Positions 53,215-61,068 of a stretch of 64,000 bases of DNA are shown one piece after another. The stretch is from Jatrophihabitans sp. GAS493 (GTDB lineage: Bacteria; Actinomycetota; Actinomycetes; Mycobacteriales; Jatrophihabitantaceae). The stretch's first letter is position 1; every line of letters begins with the position of its first letter. Both the position numbers and the translations under genes were made by a program. Location: contig NZ_LT907982.1 of the NCBI RefSeq assembly GCF_900230215.1, forward strand, positions 372,001 to 436,000, written 5' to 3'. Below the pieces are notes generated by a model that made no database searches, was not told the origin of the DNA, and was given only the letters and a program-made list of their open reading frames with translations.

Positions 53215-53253
53215 GGGGAGTTAAGTTCCCGGATTCCGGGAACTTAACTCCCC
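53215..53253. terminator. 39-bp near-perfect palindrome
   Basis: A 19-nt arm (53215-53233) and its exact complement (53235-53253) surround a single T. It contains GTTAAGTTCCCGG and lies 20 bases after the end of the F420-type reductase gene and 60 bases before the fur start. It can act as a terminator; the one-base loop means the inner bases must open. It could also be a repeated palindromic element of this genome. Confidence 0.6.
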
Positions 53254-53273
53254 AAGACGCGAGAACGGGAGAT

Positions 53274-53678
53274 TCAGCGACGGGTCAGTTCCATCACCGG
53301 GATGACCCTGCTCGTCTTGGCCTCGTACTCGGCGAAGCCGGGGTAGAGCTTGGCCTGGCGGGCGTAGATCTCGTCGCGCGCGGGTCCCGTCACCTCGGCC
53401 GCGGTGACGTCCACCTTGTCGGTGCCGACCTCGATCGACGCCTCCGGGTGCGCCGTCAGGTTGTGGTACCAGTCGGGGTTGGTGTCGGCCCCGGCCTTGG
53501 ATGCGAAGACGTAGAACTTGTCACCGTCCGCCAGGTACATCATCGGATTGAGCCTGGCCTCACCCGTCCGGGCGCCGGTGCTGTGCAGGATGAGCAGCGG
53601 GGCACCCGCGAAATTGCCGCCCACCCGTCCGCTGTTGGCTCGGAACTCGGCAATGATCGAAGTGTTGTAGTCGGCCAT
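53274..53678 (-). CDS. Nitroreductase/deazaflavin (F420)-dependent oxidoreductase, Ddn-like
   Basis: 134 aa split-barrel protein of the Ddn/FDOR-A family. Signature parts: APLLILHSTGARTGEARLNP, YLADGDKFYVFASKAGAD, PDWYHNLTAHPEASIEVG and the end PGFAEYEAKTSRVIPVMEL. The family uses reduced F420 to reduce quinones or nitro compounds at the membrane. Monocistronic. The presence of F420 in the organism is implied. Confidence 0.92.
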   Translation of the reverse strand: MADYNTSIIAEFRANSGRVGGNFAGAPLLILHSTGARTGEARLNPMMYLADGDKFYVFASKAGADTNPDWYHNLTAHPEASIEVGTDKVDVTAAEVTGPARDEIYARQAKLYPGFAEYEAKTSRVIPVMELTRR

Positions 53679-53708
53679 GTACCCATTGTGGGCGGGCCCG
53701 GAGCGGTG

Positions 53709-54368
53709 TCAACGCTCGTCGCGGCTGACCAGTGCACGTCGGCGGCGGTATCGGCGGACCTGCGCCAGCCCCAACGGAACCACGATCCAGACCAGCCAGG
53801 CATCCCGGAAGACCAGAAAGAGCGGGATCGACGCGCCGAAGGCGATCAAGACGCCAGCCAGCTCCCAGCACTGGTCCGGGAAGATATCGGCCGGAATGTC
53901 GTCGGAGCCGAGACCGGCCGAGGCGATGCGGTGCACCATCAACAGGAATACGGCGCTGGCCACGACCTGCAGCCCGGCGTAGAAGCCGAAGCGAATGGCG
54001 TGCGCGCCGAGGCTGTCGTGCCCCTCGGAGGTCAGCAGCCGGGTGGCGAAGGGATTGAGCACCATCACCAGCAGCCAGGTCATGTTCAGCGTGCGTAGAC
54101 GCTGGTCGGTGCGCTCGGCGTACCGGAAGACGTAGTGGTGACGGCTCCAGGTCGCGGCAATCACCGTGAAGCTGATGACGAAGGCCAGGTAGTTGTCCGC
54201 GAAGCCGTGGATCGACTTCCAGAGTTGGGCCGCCGTCGCGCCGGTGGGCACCGGCAGGTCGAGGGCGAGCAGCGTCATGGCGATCGCGACGACGGCATCG
54301 GAGAAGAAGATGAGGCGATCGGCCGCCCGCTCCTCGGATCGGAGCTGCTCGCCCGGGTGCTCCGTCAT
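53709..54368 (-). CDS. TMEM175-type potassium channel (DUF1211)
   Basis: 219-aa six-helix protein. The family signature FSDAVVAIAMTLLALDLPVP is in helix 1, and FVISFTVIAATWSRHHYVF follows with the conserved Trp-x-x-His. Bacterial members conduct K+ as tetramers. The start at 54366-54368 lies 18 bases downstream of the nitrobindin stop, so both may be co-transcribed. Confidence 0.9.
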   Translation of the reverse strand: MTEHPGEQLRSEERAADRLIFFSDAVVAIAMTLLALDLPVPTGATAAQLWKSIHGFADNYLAFVISFTVIAATWSRHHYVFRYAERTDQRLRTLNMTWLLVMVLNPFATRLLTSEGHDSLGAHAIRFGFYAGLQVVASAVFLLMVHRIASAGLGSDDIPADIFPDQCWELAGVLIAFGASIPLFLVFRDAWLVWIVVPLGLAQVRRYRRRRALVSRDER

Positions 54369-54385
54369 TCGCCGCGGGTCGACAA

Positions 54386-54952
54386 TCAGACGCGCCGCAG
54401 GGAGGCGTTCAGGTGCGGCGCGAAGGCCCCGGCCAACCCGGTTGACGCGTCGATCGGGGCAAGTTCGGTGGCGTAGAAGAGGTCCTCGCCGCGGAGTGCG
54501 TAGAAACGGCGTTCGCCACCGACCCGCTCGGCCGTGGGGGTGCTGGCAGAGCTCACCGACTCCAACTCCCAGTGCAGATCACCGGCCCGGCCGGCGTGCA
54601 GCAGGCTCACCCCCACGATCGTGGTGATCAGCGCCTCGATGTCGTCCTCACCCGGCCCGCAGCGCCAGAAGCCGGTCTCCCGCTGCGCCTGCCGGATCAC
54701 TTCGTTGTTGTTGTCCAGCAGCCAGCTTCGTGACTGATAGGCCAGGAACGGGCGGCCGTCATGGGAGAAGGTGACCTCCTGCCCGTAGTGGAACTCGACT
54801 CCGGTCGAGGGGACGACGCCTTGGCCCGCCCCTCGCCACTGCCCGACCAACGGGAGCACGGCCAGCAGCCGGTCATGCAGCGGAGCCCCGGTGCGCAGAT
54901 CGGTGGTGTCCGGGGTCGGATTCGTCGGCTCCGGCGAGTCGGCCTCGCTCAT
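54386..54952 (-). CDS. Nitrobindin-like haem/fatty-acid-binding barrel (FABP-like)
   Basis: 188 aa beta-barrel of the nitrobindin family (DUF1794). PLVGQWRGAGQG is the GxWxGxG motif, with HYGQEVTFSHDGRPFLAYQS and RQAQRETGFWR next, as in actinobacterial members; a ferric haem bound by a C-terminal His that detoxifies peroxynitrite is known for the family. The expected His near the C-terminus is present in FAPHLNAS. Followed by the K+ channel gene. Confidence 0.88.
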   Translation of the reverse strand: MSEADSPEPTNPTPDTTDLRTGAPLHDRLLAVLPLVGQWRGAGQGVVPSTGVEFHYGQEVTFSHDGRPFLAYQSRSWLLDNNNEVIRQAQRETGFWRCGPGEDDIEALITTIVGVSLLHAGRAGDLHWELESVSSASTPTAERVGGERRFYALRGEDLFYATELAPIDASTGLAGAFAPHLNASLRRV

Positions 54953-54955
54953 CGG

Positions 54956-55054
54956 CTAGCGCTGGCCGGCGAAGAGCTTGAAGAGGATGTAGAGCGACAT
55001 CGCGCCGATCGCCAGGAAGGCGACGATGAGCAGGACGAGATAGGTGGCTTCCAT
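54956..55054 (-). CDS. 32-aa single-helix membrane protein
   Basis: A tiny gene: MEATYLVLLIVAFLAIGAMS then LYILFKLFAGQR. One membrane helix with a short basic end. An AAGGTGA ribosome site is five bases before the ATG, and it ends four bases before the nitrobindin start, so it is the first gene of that operon. A strong terminator just upstream isolates it from the sulfurtransferase operon. Function unknown; a small subunit or regulator is possible. Confidence 0.75.
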   Translation of the reverse strand: MEATYLVLLIVAFLAIGAMSLYILFKLFAGQR

Positions 55055-55076
55055 AGTCAGTCACCTTAAAGCAAAA

Positions 55077-55115
55077 GGGTGCTGTGCTGATCAGGAGGTG
55101 ATCAGCACAGCACCC
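55077..55115 (-). terminator. Intrinsic terminator of the cysA2-sseC operon
   Basis: Perfect 17-bp stem (55077-55093 with 55099-55115), loop of five bases, followed on the minus strand by TTTTGCTTT. This is a canonical rho-independent terminator located 31 bases after the sseC stop. Confidence 0.92.
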
Positions 55116-55146
55116 GATTGGGAAACTGCGCAGGGACGGCCCGCTA

Positions 55147-55446
55147 CTAGGAGAGGACCAGTACCGCCGGCACCAGGCCGGGCTCATTCGCCTCGACGTC
55201 CTGGCGAACCGAACCGTCACGGTGCAGCACCGAGAGGGTCCACTGGCCGGGGGCGGCGAAGAAGCGGAAGTCACCGGTGGCGCTGGTGACGACCTCGGCC
55301 GTGAACTCGCCGGTGCCGTCCAGCAGCCGCACGTAGGCCCCGGCCACCGGGGCGTCGTCCTTGGAGACGGTGCCGTAGATGACCGTCTCCTTGTTCAGGT
55401 CAACGTGGGCCGGCAGGGCCGGCGTCTGCGGAGGCGCGCCACACAT
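55147..55446 (-). CDS. sseC: SseC-like DUF1416 protein
   Basis: 99 aa, beta-rich Cna-B-like fold. VIYGTVSKDDAPVAGAYVRL, TSATGDFRFFAAPGQWTLSV and the N-terminal MCGAPPQ are characteristic of DUF1416. It starts one base after the sulfurtransferase stop. Mycobacteria have the same pair (sseC with cysA2/cysA3). Proposed role in sulfur metabolism; its biochemical function is not known. Confidence 0.92.
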   Translation of the reverse strand: MCGAPPQTPALPAHVDLNKETVIYGTVSKDDAPVAGAYVRLLDGTGEFTAEVVTSATGDFRFFAAPGQWTLSVLHRDGSVRQDVEANEPGLVPAVLVLS

Positions 55447-55447
55447 G

Positions 55448-56281
55448 TCAGGCTCCCAGTTCGATCGGAACGCCGACGAGGGAGCCATACTCGGTCCACG
55501 AACCGTCGTAGTTCTTGACGTTCTCGTGGCCGAGCAACTCGTGCAGGGCGAACCAGCTGTGGCTGGAGCGCTCACCGATGCGGCAGTAGGCGATGGTCTC
55601 CTTCGAGTCGTCCAGGCCGACCTCGGCGTAGATGGCCTTGATCTGCTCGTCGGTCTTGAAGGTGCCGTCCTCGTTGGCGGTCTTGCTCCACGGGACGTTC
55701 AGTGCGGTCGGGATGTGACCGCCGCGCTGCGACTGCTCCTGCGGCAGGTGCGCGGGGGCGAGCAGCTTGCCGGAGAACTCGTCGGGCGAGCGGACGTCGA
55801 TGAGGTTCTTGACGCCGATCGCGGCGACCGTCTCGTCACGGAAGGCCCGGATGGAGAGGTCCTGCTCCTGGGCCTTGTATTCGGTGGCCGGGCGGGTGAC
55901 CTCGTCCTTGCTCAGCTCGCGGCCGTCCAGTTCCCACTTCTTGCGGCCACCGTCGAGCAGCTTCACGTCGTTGTGACCGTAGAGCTTGAAGTACCAGTAG
56001 GCGTAGGCGGCGAACCAGTTGTTGTTTCCGCCGTAGAGGACGACGGTGTCGTCGTTGCTGATGCCCTTGGCCGACAGCAGCGCCTCGAACTGCTCCTTGC
56101 TGACGAAGTCGCGGCGGACCTGGTCCTGCAGGTCGGTCTTCCAGTCGAGCTTCACGGCGCCGGGGATGTGCCCGCCATCGTAGGCCGAGGTGTCTTCGTC
56201 GACCTCGACGAGGACAACTCCTGCGGTGTTCAGGTTCTCTTCGGCCCAGTCGGCCGAGACGAGCGCGTCTGCGCGGCTCAT
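55448..56281 (-). CDS. cysA2: Thiosulfate sulfurtransferase (rhodanese)
   Basis: 277 aa with two rhodanese domains. The inactive N-terminal one includes VVLVEVDEDTSAYDGGHIPG; the C-terminal one holds the persulfide Cys in IAYCRIGERSSHSWFAL. It transfers sulfane sulfur from thiosulfate to cyanide or thiols. AGGAG precedes the ATG. Located downstream of a Cys-rich leader peptide (56433-56516), which suggests control by cysteine supply. First full gene of the operon with sseC. Confidence 0.94.
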   Translation of the reverse strand: MSRADALVSADWAEENLNTAGVVLVEVDEDTSAYDGGHIPGAVKLDWKTDLQDQVRRDFVSKEQFEALLSAKGISNDDTVVLYGGNNNWFAAYAYWYFKLYGHNDVKLLDGGRKKWELDGRELSKDEVTRPATEYKAQEQDLSIRAFRDETVAAIGVKNLIDVRSPDEFSGKLLAPAHLPQEQSQRGGHIPTALNVPWSKTANEDGTFKTDEQIKAIYAEVGLDDSKETIAYCRIGERSSHSWFALHELLGHENVKNYDGSWTEYGSLVGVPIELGA

Positions 56282-56365
56282 GCGTTTCTCCTAGTTCGTG
56301 GTGGTTCTCAGGCTTGAGATGGATTTTTGATTGGCGTCTGTGTGGGCTGGCTGGCTGGCCCGGAC

Positions 56366-56390
56366 GCGGTCTGGGCGACGGGCAGACCGC
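56366..56390 (-). promoter_or_regulatory. Hairpin in the cysA2 leader
   Basis: GCGGTCTG (56366-56373) and CAGACCGC (56383-56390) pair perfectly. It lies between the stop of the leader peptide and the cysA2 ribosome site, where an attenuator or ribosome-controlled structure would be expected. Confidence 0.45.
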
Positions 56391-56432
56391 TGGGTGGGAT
56401 CGGCTACGAGCAGAACGCTCGGGGCAATCGCG

Positions 56433-56516
56433 TCAGTTGGCGCGACACAGGCAGCTGCCCACGCGGCACAGGTCGACCGCGCGGCGTGAGGTGAGCATGA
56501 TGCTCAGAGGGCCCAT
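56433..56516 (-). CDS. Cys-rich leader peptide upstream of cysA2
   Basis: 27 codons: MGPLSIMLTSRRAVDLCRV then GSCLCRAN. The (L)TSRRAVDLCRVxSCLC pattern is that of the short leader peptides found before sulfur genes in many actinobacteria; three Cys codons cluster at the end. A TACCCT hexamer ends seven bases before the ATG, which fits a leaderless transcript starting at the ATG. M7 is another possible start. Ribosome stalling at the Cys codons under cysteine shortage would change folding of the leader and expression of cysA2; the mechanism is inferred. Confidence 0.8.
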   Translation of the reverse strand: MGPLSIMLTSRRAVDLCRVGSCLCRAN

Positions 56517-56565
56517 ACCGAGCAGGGTAGCCGTAGCAGGGCGCATCTAGCTAATTCACGCCCGA

Positions 56566-57279
56566 TCAGGGCTGCTGCTTCAACACCACGTCGGTGCCGG
56601 CGCCATTGAGCTGAAGCCCGTTCGGAGTCGGCGTCGTCGACGTCAGGTGCAGCCCGTAGGGCAGCGGCGGGATCTCGATGGTGCTGTTCAGCGCAGATGT
56701 GGCCAGCGGCAGAACCGCGGACGGTACATCGAGGCCACCGACCTTGAGCGAGTGCACGTCCAGTTTCAGGGTGCCGTTGACCACGTCGAAGCCGCCGGTG
56801 GCGTTGATGGTGACGCTGCCGAGCACCGGCACCGTCACCGGTGCCTGCACGACCAATTCGCTGCCCTGGGCCGACAACTTCAACCCGTTCACCTTGCTGA
56901 GTCGCTCCAGTTCGGCGTACGGCGCCACCACGTAGCCCTCCACCTCGTCGACCGGGACCTCGGTGATGCTATTGCTGCGCAGTTGGCTCAGCGGCAGCTT
57001 CGCGCCCTTGAGGTGGGCGTCCATGGAAGCACCCCTGATCTCACCCACCGTCACCGAATTGCTGGTGATCTCGATGTCCTTGTAGTCACCGCTGATGGCC
57101 TGGGTCAGGAACGGGAAGCCGTGCAGCGTGACGTCCGGGGTGTCCTGGAACTGCGAGAAGGTGGCCAGCGATTTGGAGGCGTTGTCCTGCAGAACGCTCT
57201 TGCCGACAAAATCGGCGGCCACCAGTAACAGGCCCAGTACGACGACGATGCCGATGAGCCATTTGAGTCCTCGATGCAC
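56566..57279 (-). CDS. LmeA-like phospholipid-binding protein (DUF2993)
   Basis: 237 aa. An N-terminal membrane anchor or signal (GLKWLIGIVVVLGLLLVAADFV) is followed by a tubular lipid-binding domain with FPFLTQAISGDYKDIEI and the late SALNSTIEIPPLPYGLHLT motif. In mycobacteria LmeA supports lipomannan elongation in the periplasm. GTG at 57277-57279 with GGAG upstream. It lies four bases after the stop of the next membrane protein, in one operon. Confidence 0.85.
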   Translation of the reverse strand: MHRGLKWLIGIVVVLGLLLVAADFVGKSVLQDNASKSLATFSQFQDTPDVTLHGFPFLTQAISGDYKDIEITSNSVTVGEIRGASMDAHLKGAKLPLSQLRSNSITEVPVDEVEGYVVAPYAELERLSKVNGLKLSAQGSELVVQAPVTVPVLGSVTINATGGFDVVNGTLKLDVHSLKVGGLDVPSAVLPLATSALNSTIEIPPLPYGLHLTSTTPTPNGLQLNGAGTDVVLKQQP

Positions 57280-57283
57280 TGCG

Positions 57284-58228
57284 TTAGCTCCTGATCGCCA
57301 AGAAGAGTAGGTAGCCGATCGGGCTGACGAAGCAGATCGGGATGAGCACACCGTAGACAGGACGCAGCCGCGCGTTCAGCTCGGAGGCCGGCGCACTGGC
57401 CAGCTGTATGAATCCGGTTCCGACCGCGAGCAGGCTGACCAGCAACCCCACGGCGAAGCCGAGGAACGCTCCGCGGCCACCCTGGAAATCGACCAGCGAG
57501 CGCAGCATCAGAAAGGCCAGCGCCGCGCCGGCCACCGCCCCGGTCAGCACCGCCACGAATCCGCGGGGCACCTCCGGGTCGAAGCGGGCGATCGGAAAGG
57601 TCATGTCGGTGAGGTAGCCGACGACCAGCGCGATCGCGGCGGCACCGGCCACGGCCGCGCTGACGCTGCCTCCGGAGCTCTCGTGGCGCAGCTGAATCAG
57701 CGCGACGATCGCCACCACGGCGGCGACCAGCACCGCGACGTTGGCCAGCGACTCCACCACTCGATTGCGCGCGATCCCCCGCATCAACTGGTGCGCGAAG
57801 AGCGCCGGCACGGCCAGGCCGAGGACCGGAAGCAGCGCGCCGAGCTGTCCGTGCGGCGAGACCGAGACGGCGACGTCGGCCCCGATCGCCGCGGCCGAGC
57901 CGATTATCAGGGCGCCGATGCGCCCCGGGGTGCGGGTGCCGAAGACCCAGGAGACGATCAACGCGGCCTGGGCCAGGGCGACCCCGACGAGCAGGGCGAC
58001 CGCCCCGATCTCGGCCGTGACGACGAGCAGCAGGCCGAAGACCGCCGCGACGATGGCACCGGTGAGCAGCGGCAGCTCGCCCGGCCCGGCCGGCTTCGAC
58101 GGGTCGAGCGCCTCCAGGTCCTTGCCCGGGGCCGTCTCCAGTTCCTTGCCGGGAGCCGTCGCCACCTCCCTGCCGGGTTCGGTCGCTGGTTTCGGCGCGA
58201 TGGCGGATTCCTCACTCACGTCGGACAT
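57284..58228 (-). CDS. Polytopic membrane protein of unknown function
   Basis: 314 aa. A ~55-residue Pro/Glu/Lys-rich cytoplasmic lead with the repeat TAPGKELETAPGKDLEA is followed by about eight to nine helices (LLTGAIVAAVFGLLLVV, VALLVGVALAQAALIVSWVF, AVAGAAAIALVVGYLT and others). ATG at 58226-58228. Placed between the LmeA-like and the hydrolase/glnR genes as in the mycobacterial cluster. No transporter motif recognised. Confidence 0.8.
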   Translation of the reverse strand: MSDVSEESAIAPKPATEPGREVATAPGKELETAPGKDLEALDPSKPAGPGELPLLTGAIVAAVFGLLLVVTAEIGAVALLVGVALAQAALIVSWVFGTRTPGRIGALIIGSAAAIGADVAVSVSPHGQLGALLPVLGLAVPALFAHQLMRGIARNRVVESLANVAVLVAAVVAIVALIQLRHESSGGSVSAAVAGAAAIALVVGYLTDMTFPIARFDPEVPRGFVAVLTGAVAGAALAFLMLRSLVDFQGGRGAFLGFAVGLLVSLLAVGTGFIQLASAPASELNARLRPVYGVLIPICFVSPIGYLLFLAIRS

Positions 58229-58276
58229 CGTCGCAGACGGCACCTGAGACGCCGCTCAACTTCGGCGATCGCCCCC

Positions 58277-59029
58277 TCAGCCGCCACCCAGCGTCTGACG
58301 GGCCCAGGCATCTATCCGGTCGACCAACTGGGCATCGGTCGCGTGCTCACCGTGCCCCATCTGCGGCTCCAGCCAGAAGTCGGCCGCGGCTGCGGCGTCA
58401 GCCAGTGCCTGGGCGTGACGTATCGGAAAGTAATGGTCATTCTCCCCGTGGACGAGTAACACCGGGCGCGGCGCGATGGCGGCGACGACGTCCACCGGCT
58501 GCTCCGGCTCATAGACCCAGCCGGAGCCGACCCGGGTCCGGCGGGTGAGCCGGGTGGCCAGCCGGCCGGTCCTGGTCATCACCGCCCAGTGCACCAGCCG
58601 CATCGGGCGGGTACCGCGCTCCCACCAGAAACCGGGCGAGCTCACCGAGACGACGGCATCCGCGTCACCGCCGAGACCAGCGTGCCGGAGCACCGACGAG
58701 GCCCCCATCGACCAGCCGATCAGCACCACCGGACTGTCCGGGCGACGCTCCCGCAGAAACTCCACGGCGGCCGCGACGTCGTGAATCTCCCGCTCACCGA
58801 GGGTCGAGTAGCCGCCCGAGCGGCCGTGGCCGCGAGCGTCGAAGGCGAGCACCGAGTTTCCCGCCCGGCCCAGCTGCTCGGCGACGGCGGTGATCTGGCG
58901 GGAGGACGAGGACCCGGTGAAACCGTGGGCCAGCACGTAGCTCAGCCCCCCGGGCGGGCCCGGACGGAAGGCCCCGGAGAGCCTCACGCCATCAGTTGTG
59001 TTGAGGCTAACGGTTTCGACTGGACCCAC
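58277..59029 (-). CDS. Alpha/beta hydrolase
   Basis: 250 aa. Oxyanion HGFTGS at about residue 35, nucleophile S107 in [10 protein letters not shown], acid D in [10 protein letters not shown], and His in [10 protein letters not shown] complete the triad. The closest known types are acyl/peptidase-like hydrolases of the Serine aminopeptidase S33 group. Divergent from glnR. Substrate unknown. Confidence 0.9.
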   Translation of the reverse strand: MGPVETVSLNTTDGVRLSGAFRPGPPGGLSYVLAHGFTGSSSSRQITAVAEQLGRAGNSVLAFDARGHGRSGGYSTLGEREIHDVAAAVEFLRERRPDSPVVLIGWSMGASSVLRHAGLGGDADAVVSVSSPGFWWERGTRPMRLVHWAVMTRTGRLATRLTRRTRVGSGWVYEPEQPVDVVAAIAPRPVLLVHGENDHYFPIRHAQALADAAAAADFWLEPQMGHGEHATDAQLVDRIDAWARQTLGGG

Positions 59030-59164
59030 ATTGCTATTCTGCTACTAGCTTCGCCGGGCCGGTGCCCGAGCGGAGCCGGACTCACCCAGGTTGGGTCCGC
59101 CCGGGTCGGTCAACGTTGCCCCATCCGGATCGCTCGCAGACTCGTCCGACTTCAGGAGATTCGC

Positions 59165-59917
59165 GTGGATCTGGTACTCCTTACCGCCGCCTCCCAGCCG
59201 ACCACCGAGGTGCTTCCGGCCCTCGGCCTCCTCCCGCACGCGGTGACAGTGCTGTCGCTCGACGCCGGAGCCCTGCTGAACCAGCCTGTGGGTGATGTGA
59301 TCCTGGTCGACGCCCGCCGTGACCTGGCCGCCGCCCGCGCCTTCACCCGCGTACTCACCGCGATGGGGATGAACGTCCCGGTCGTCGCCGTCCTCACCGA
59401 GGGTGGCCTCATCGCCATCTCGGCTGAGTGGGCCGTCGATGACATCGTCCTCGACACCTGCGGGCCGGCCGAGCTCGATGCCCGGCTGCGTCTGGTCGCC
59501 GACCGCAACGCACAGCTGGTGGACGCCCCGCCGGAGCACGTCAACGTCGGTGACCTGACGATCGACGAGACGACCTACACCGCCCGGCTGGCCGGACGCG
59601 CACTCGACCTCACGTACAAGGAGTTCGAGCTGCTGAAGTTCCTGGCCCAGCACCCGGGTCGCGTCTTCTCCCGTTCGCACCTGGTCCAGGAGGTGTGGGG
59701 CTACGACTACTTCGGCGGTACCCGCACCGTGGACGTCCACGTCCGCCGCCTGCGGGCCAAGCTCGGACCCGAGCACGAAGCGATGATCGGCACGGTTCGC
59801 AACGTCGGCTACAAGTTCGTCCGACCGAGTGCGGCTGGAACCGAATCCCGTAGTGCGGAGCTGGATCTATCTGAGGAGGCCGACTCAGTCGCCTTCGGAG
59901 CGATGCACCGGGCCTGA
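59165..59917 (+). CDS. glnR: GlnR-type orphan winged-helix regulator
   Basis: 250 aa. The N-terminal receiver-like domain ([32 protein letters not shown]) lacks the normal phosphorylation pocket, as in GlnR, which senses nitrogen without a kinase. The DNA-binding domain has [20 protein letters not shown], then [20 protein letters not shown] and [12 protein letters not shown] start with CAGGAGA upstream. The neighbour mshD is as in mycobacteria. It would control glutamine synthetase and ammonium transport genes, which are outside the window. Confidence 0.9.
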   Translation: MDLVLLTAASQPTTEVLPALGLLPHAVTVLSLDAGALLNQPVGDVILVDARRDLAAARAFTRVLTAMGMNVPVVAVLTEGGLIAISAEWAVDDIVLDTCGPAELDARLRLVADRNAQLVDAPPEHVNVGDLTIDETTYTARLAGRALDLTYKEFELLKFLAQHPGRVFSRSHLVQEVWGYDYFGGTRTVDVHVRRLRAKLGPEHEAMIGTVRNVGYKFVRPSAAGTESRSAELDLSEEADSVAFGAMHRA

Positions 59918-59941
59918 CCACCGTCTGTGACCTGCGAGATG

Positions 59942-60859
59942 ATGGTCGGCGTGATCCATGTGCAGCGCCGACCGGGGCTCGATGAACAGTTGCGCCACAG
60001 TGTCGAGAAGCTGGCCGCCGCGGTCGAGCGACGGGATGGGGCGCCACCGCTCTCCGATGACGCGCTGATGCACCTCGGTGATCCGGAGCGCGTCCATCTG
60101 ATCAGTACCGACGGCAGCGCCAGCCTCACCGGCTATGCCCAGCTAAGCAGCTCTGCGCAGCTAAACAGTTCCACGCAACTAAGCAGCTCTGCGCAGCTCA
60201 ACGGTGCCGCAGCCGAGGTTCTCGGCGACCGGGCCACCGTAGATGCACTGCTGGGCGAGGTGGAGTCGCTTGCGCCCAAGCTCACGGTCTGGTCGCACGG
60301 CACCCTCAGCCCGGTGGCCCCGGCGGCCGGCGAGCGGGGTTACCGCACCACGCGAATCCTCTGGCAGCTGCGCTCACCCAACGCTGAGCCGGGCCCGTCC
60401 GGACGGGTCGAGGTGCCGGCGGGAGTTGTGATCCGCCCGTTCGTCCTCGGCCAGGACGAGGAGGCACTGCTGGCGATCAACCGGGCCGCCTTCGCCGAAC
60501 TACCCGATCAGGGCGGCTGGACCCTGGACGATCTCGCCGATCGCTTCGGCGCCAGCTGGTTCGACGTGAACGGATTGCTGGTCGCTGAACAGGCAGCCAC
60601 GGCGGAACTGCTCGGTTTTCACTGGACGAAGGTCCACCCGGACGATGTGGGCGAGGTGTACGTCCTCGCGGTGGCCCCAGCGGCCCAGGGGATGCAACTG
60701 GGGCGGGTGCTCCTGCAGGCCGGCCTCGATCACCTTCGCCAGCGAGGTACCGACGGCGTACTGCTCTACGTCGACGACTCCAACCGCAACGCGCTGCACC
60801 TCTACGAACGCAATGGATTCAGCCGCTACAACCAGGACGTTCAGCTCCAGAAGGACTGA
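59942..60859 (+). CDS. mshD: Mycothiol synthase
   Basis: About 305 aa with two GNAT domains. It acetylates Cys-GlcN-Ins to give mycothiol. The C-terminal domain holds the acetyl-CoA site VYVLAVAPAAQGMQLGRVLL and closes with YVDDSNRNALHLYERNGFSR. A tandem of four 18-bp repeats (60140-60211) encodes QLSSSA/QLNSST/QLSSSA/QLNGAA in a loop of the N-terminal domain, an insertion relative to typical MshD. ATG at 59942; neighbouring ATG/GTG codons are alternatives. Pairs functionally with mshA at 15 kb. Confidence 0.92.
   Translation: MVGVIHVQRRPGLDEQLRHSVEKLAAAVERRDGAPPLSDDALMHLGDPERVHLISTDGSASLTGYAQLSSSAQLNSSTQLSSSAQLNGAAAEVLGDRATVDALLGEVESLAPKLTVWSHGTLSPVAPAAGERGYRTTRILWQLRSPNAEPGPSGRVEVPAGVVIRPFVLGQDEEALLAINRAAFAELPDQGGWTLDDLADRFGASWFDVNGLLVAEQAATAELLGFHWTKVHPDDVGEVYVLAVAPAAQGMQLGRVLLQAGLDHLRQRGTDGVLLYVDDSNRNALHLYERNGFSRYNQDVQLQKD
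60140..60211 (+). repeat. Four 18-bp tandem repeats inside mshD
   Basis: Units begin CAGCTAAGCAG; copies 1 and 3 differ by one base, 2 and 4 are more divergent. They encode a six-residue Gln-Leu-Ser/Asn repeat. Confidence 0.9.
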
Positions 60860-60922
60860 GCACGGGTCACCGTTGCCCGCGTTACATCGCCACTACCCGT
60901 AATGGGGGCGTCACTCAATAGT

Positions 60923-61021
60923 GGTCACCTGATGTTCGTCCTCTCTTCAGGCCAGGGTCTCAATAGCGGCACTCGCTGTTCACTCCTCGTTCACCTCCTC
61001 CATGCCAGCAGGTCACCTGCG
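60923..61021 (+). promoter_or_regulatory. Extended PHO-box array upstream of pstS
   Basis: Nine consecutive 11-bp units are in register. GGTCACCTGAT is at 60923, GTTCGTCCTCT at 60934, CTTCAGGCCAG at 60945, degenerate units at 60956 and 60967, GTTCACTCCTC at 60978, GTTCACCTCCT at 60989, a poor unit at 61000 and GGTCACCTGCG at 61011. The consensus G(T/G)TCACCNNNN is the direct-repeat unit of PhoP/RegX3 sites. It ends about 48 bases before the pstS start. Control by the RegX3 encoded at 6.4 kb is the natural inference. Confidence 0.75.
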
Positions 61022-61068
61022 GCACCTAGCGTCCGTCTCGTAAGAGATTCTCTACGAGAGGCACACAC

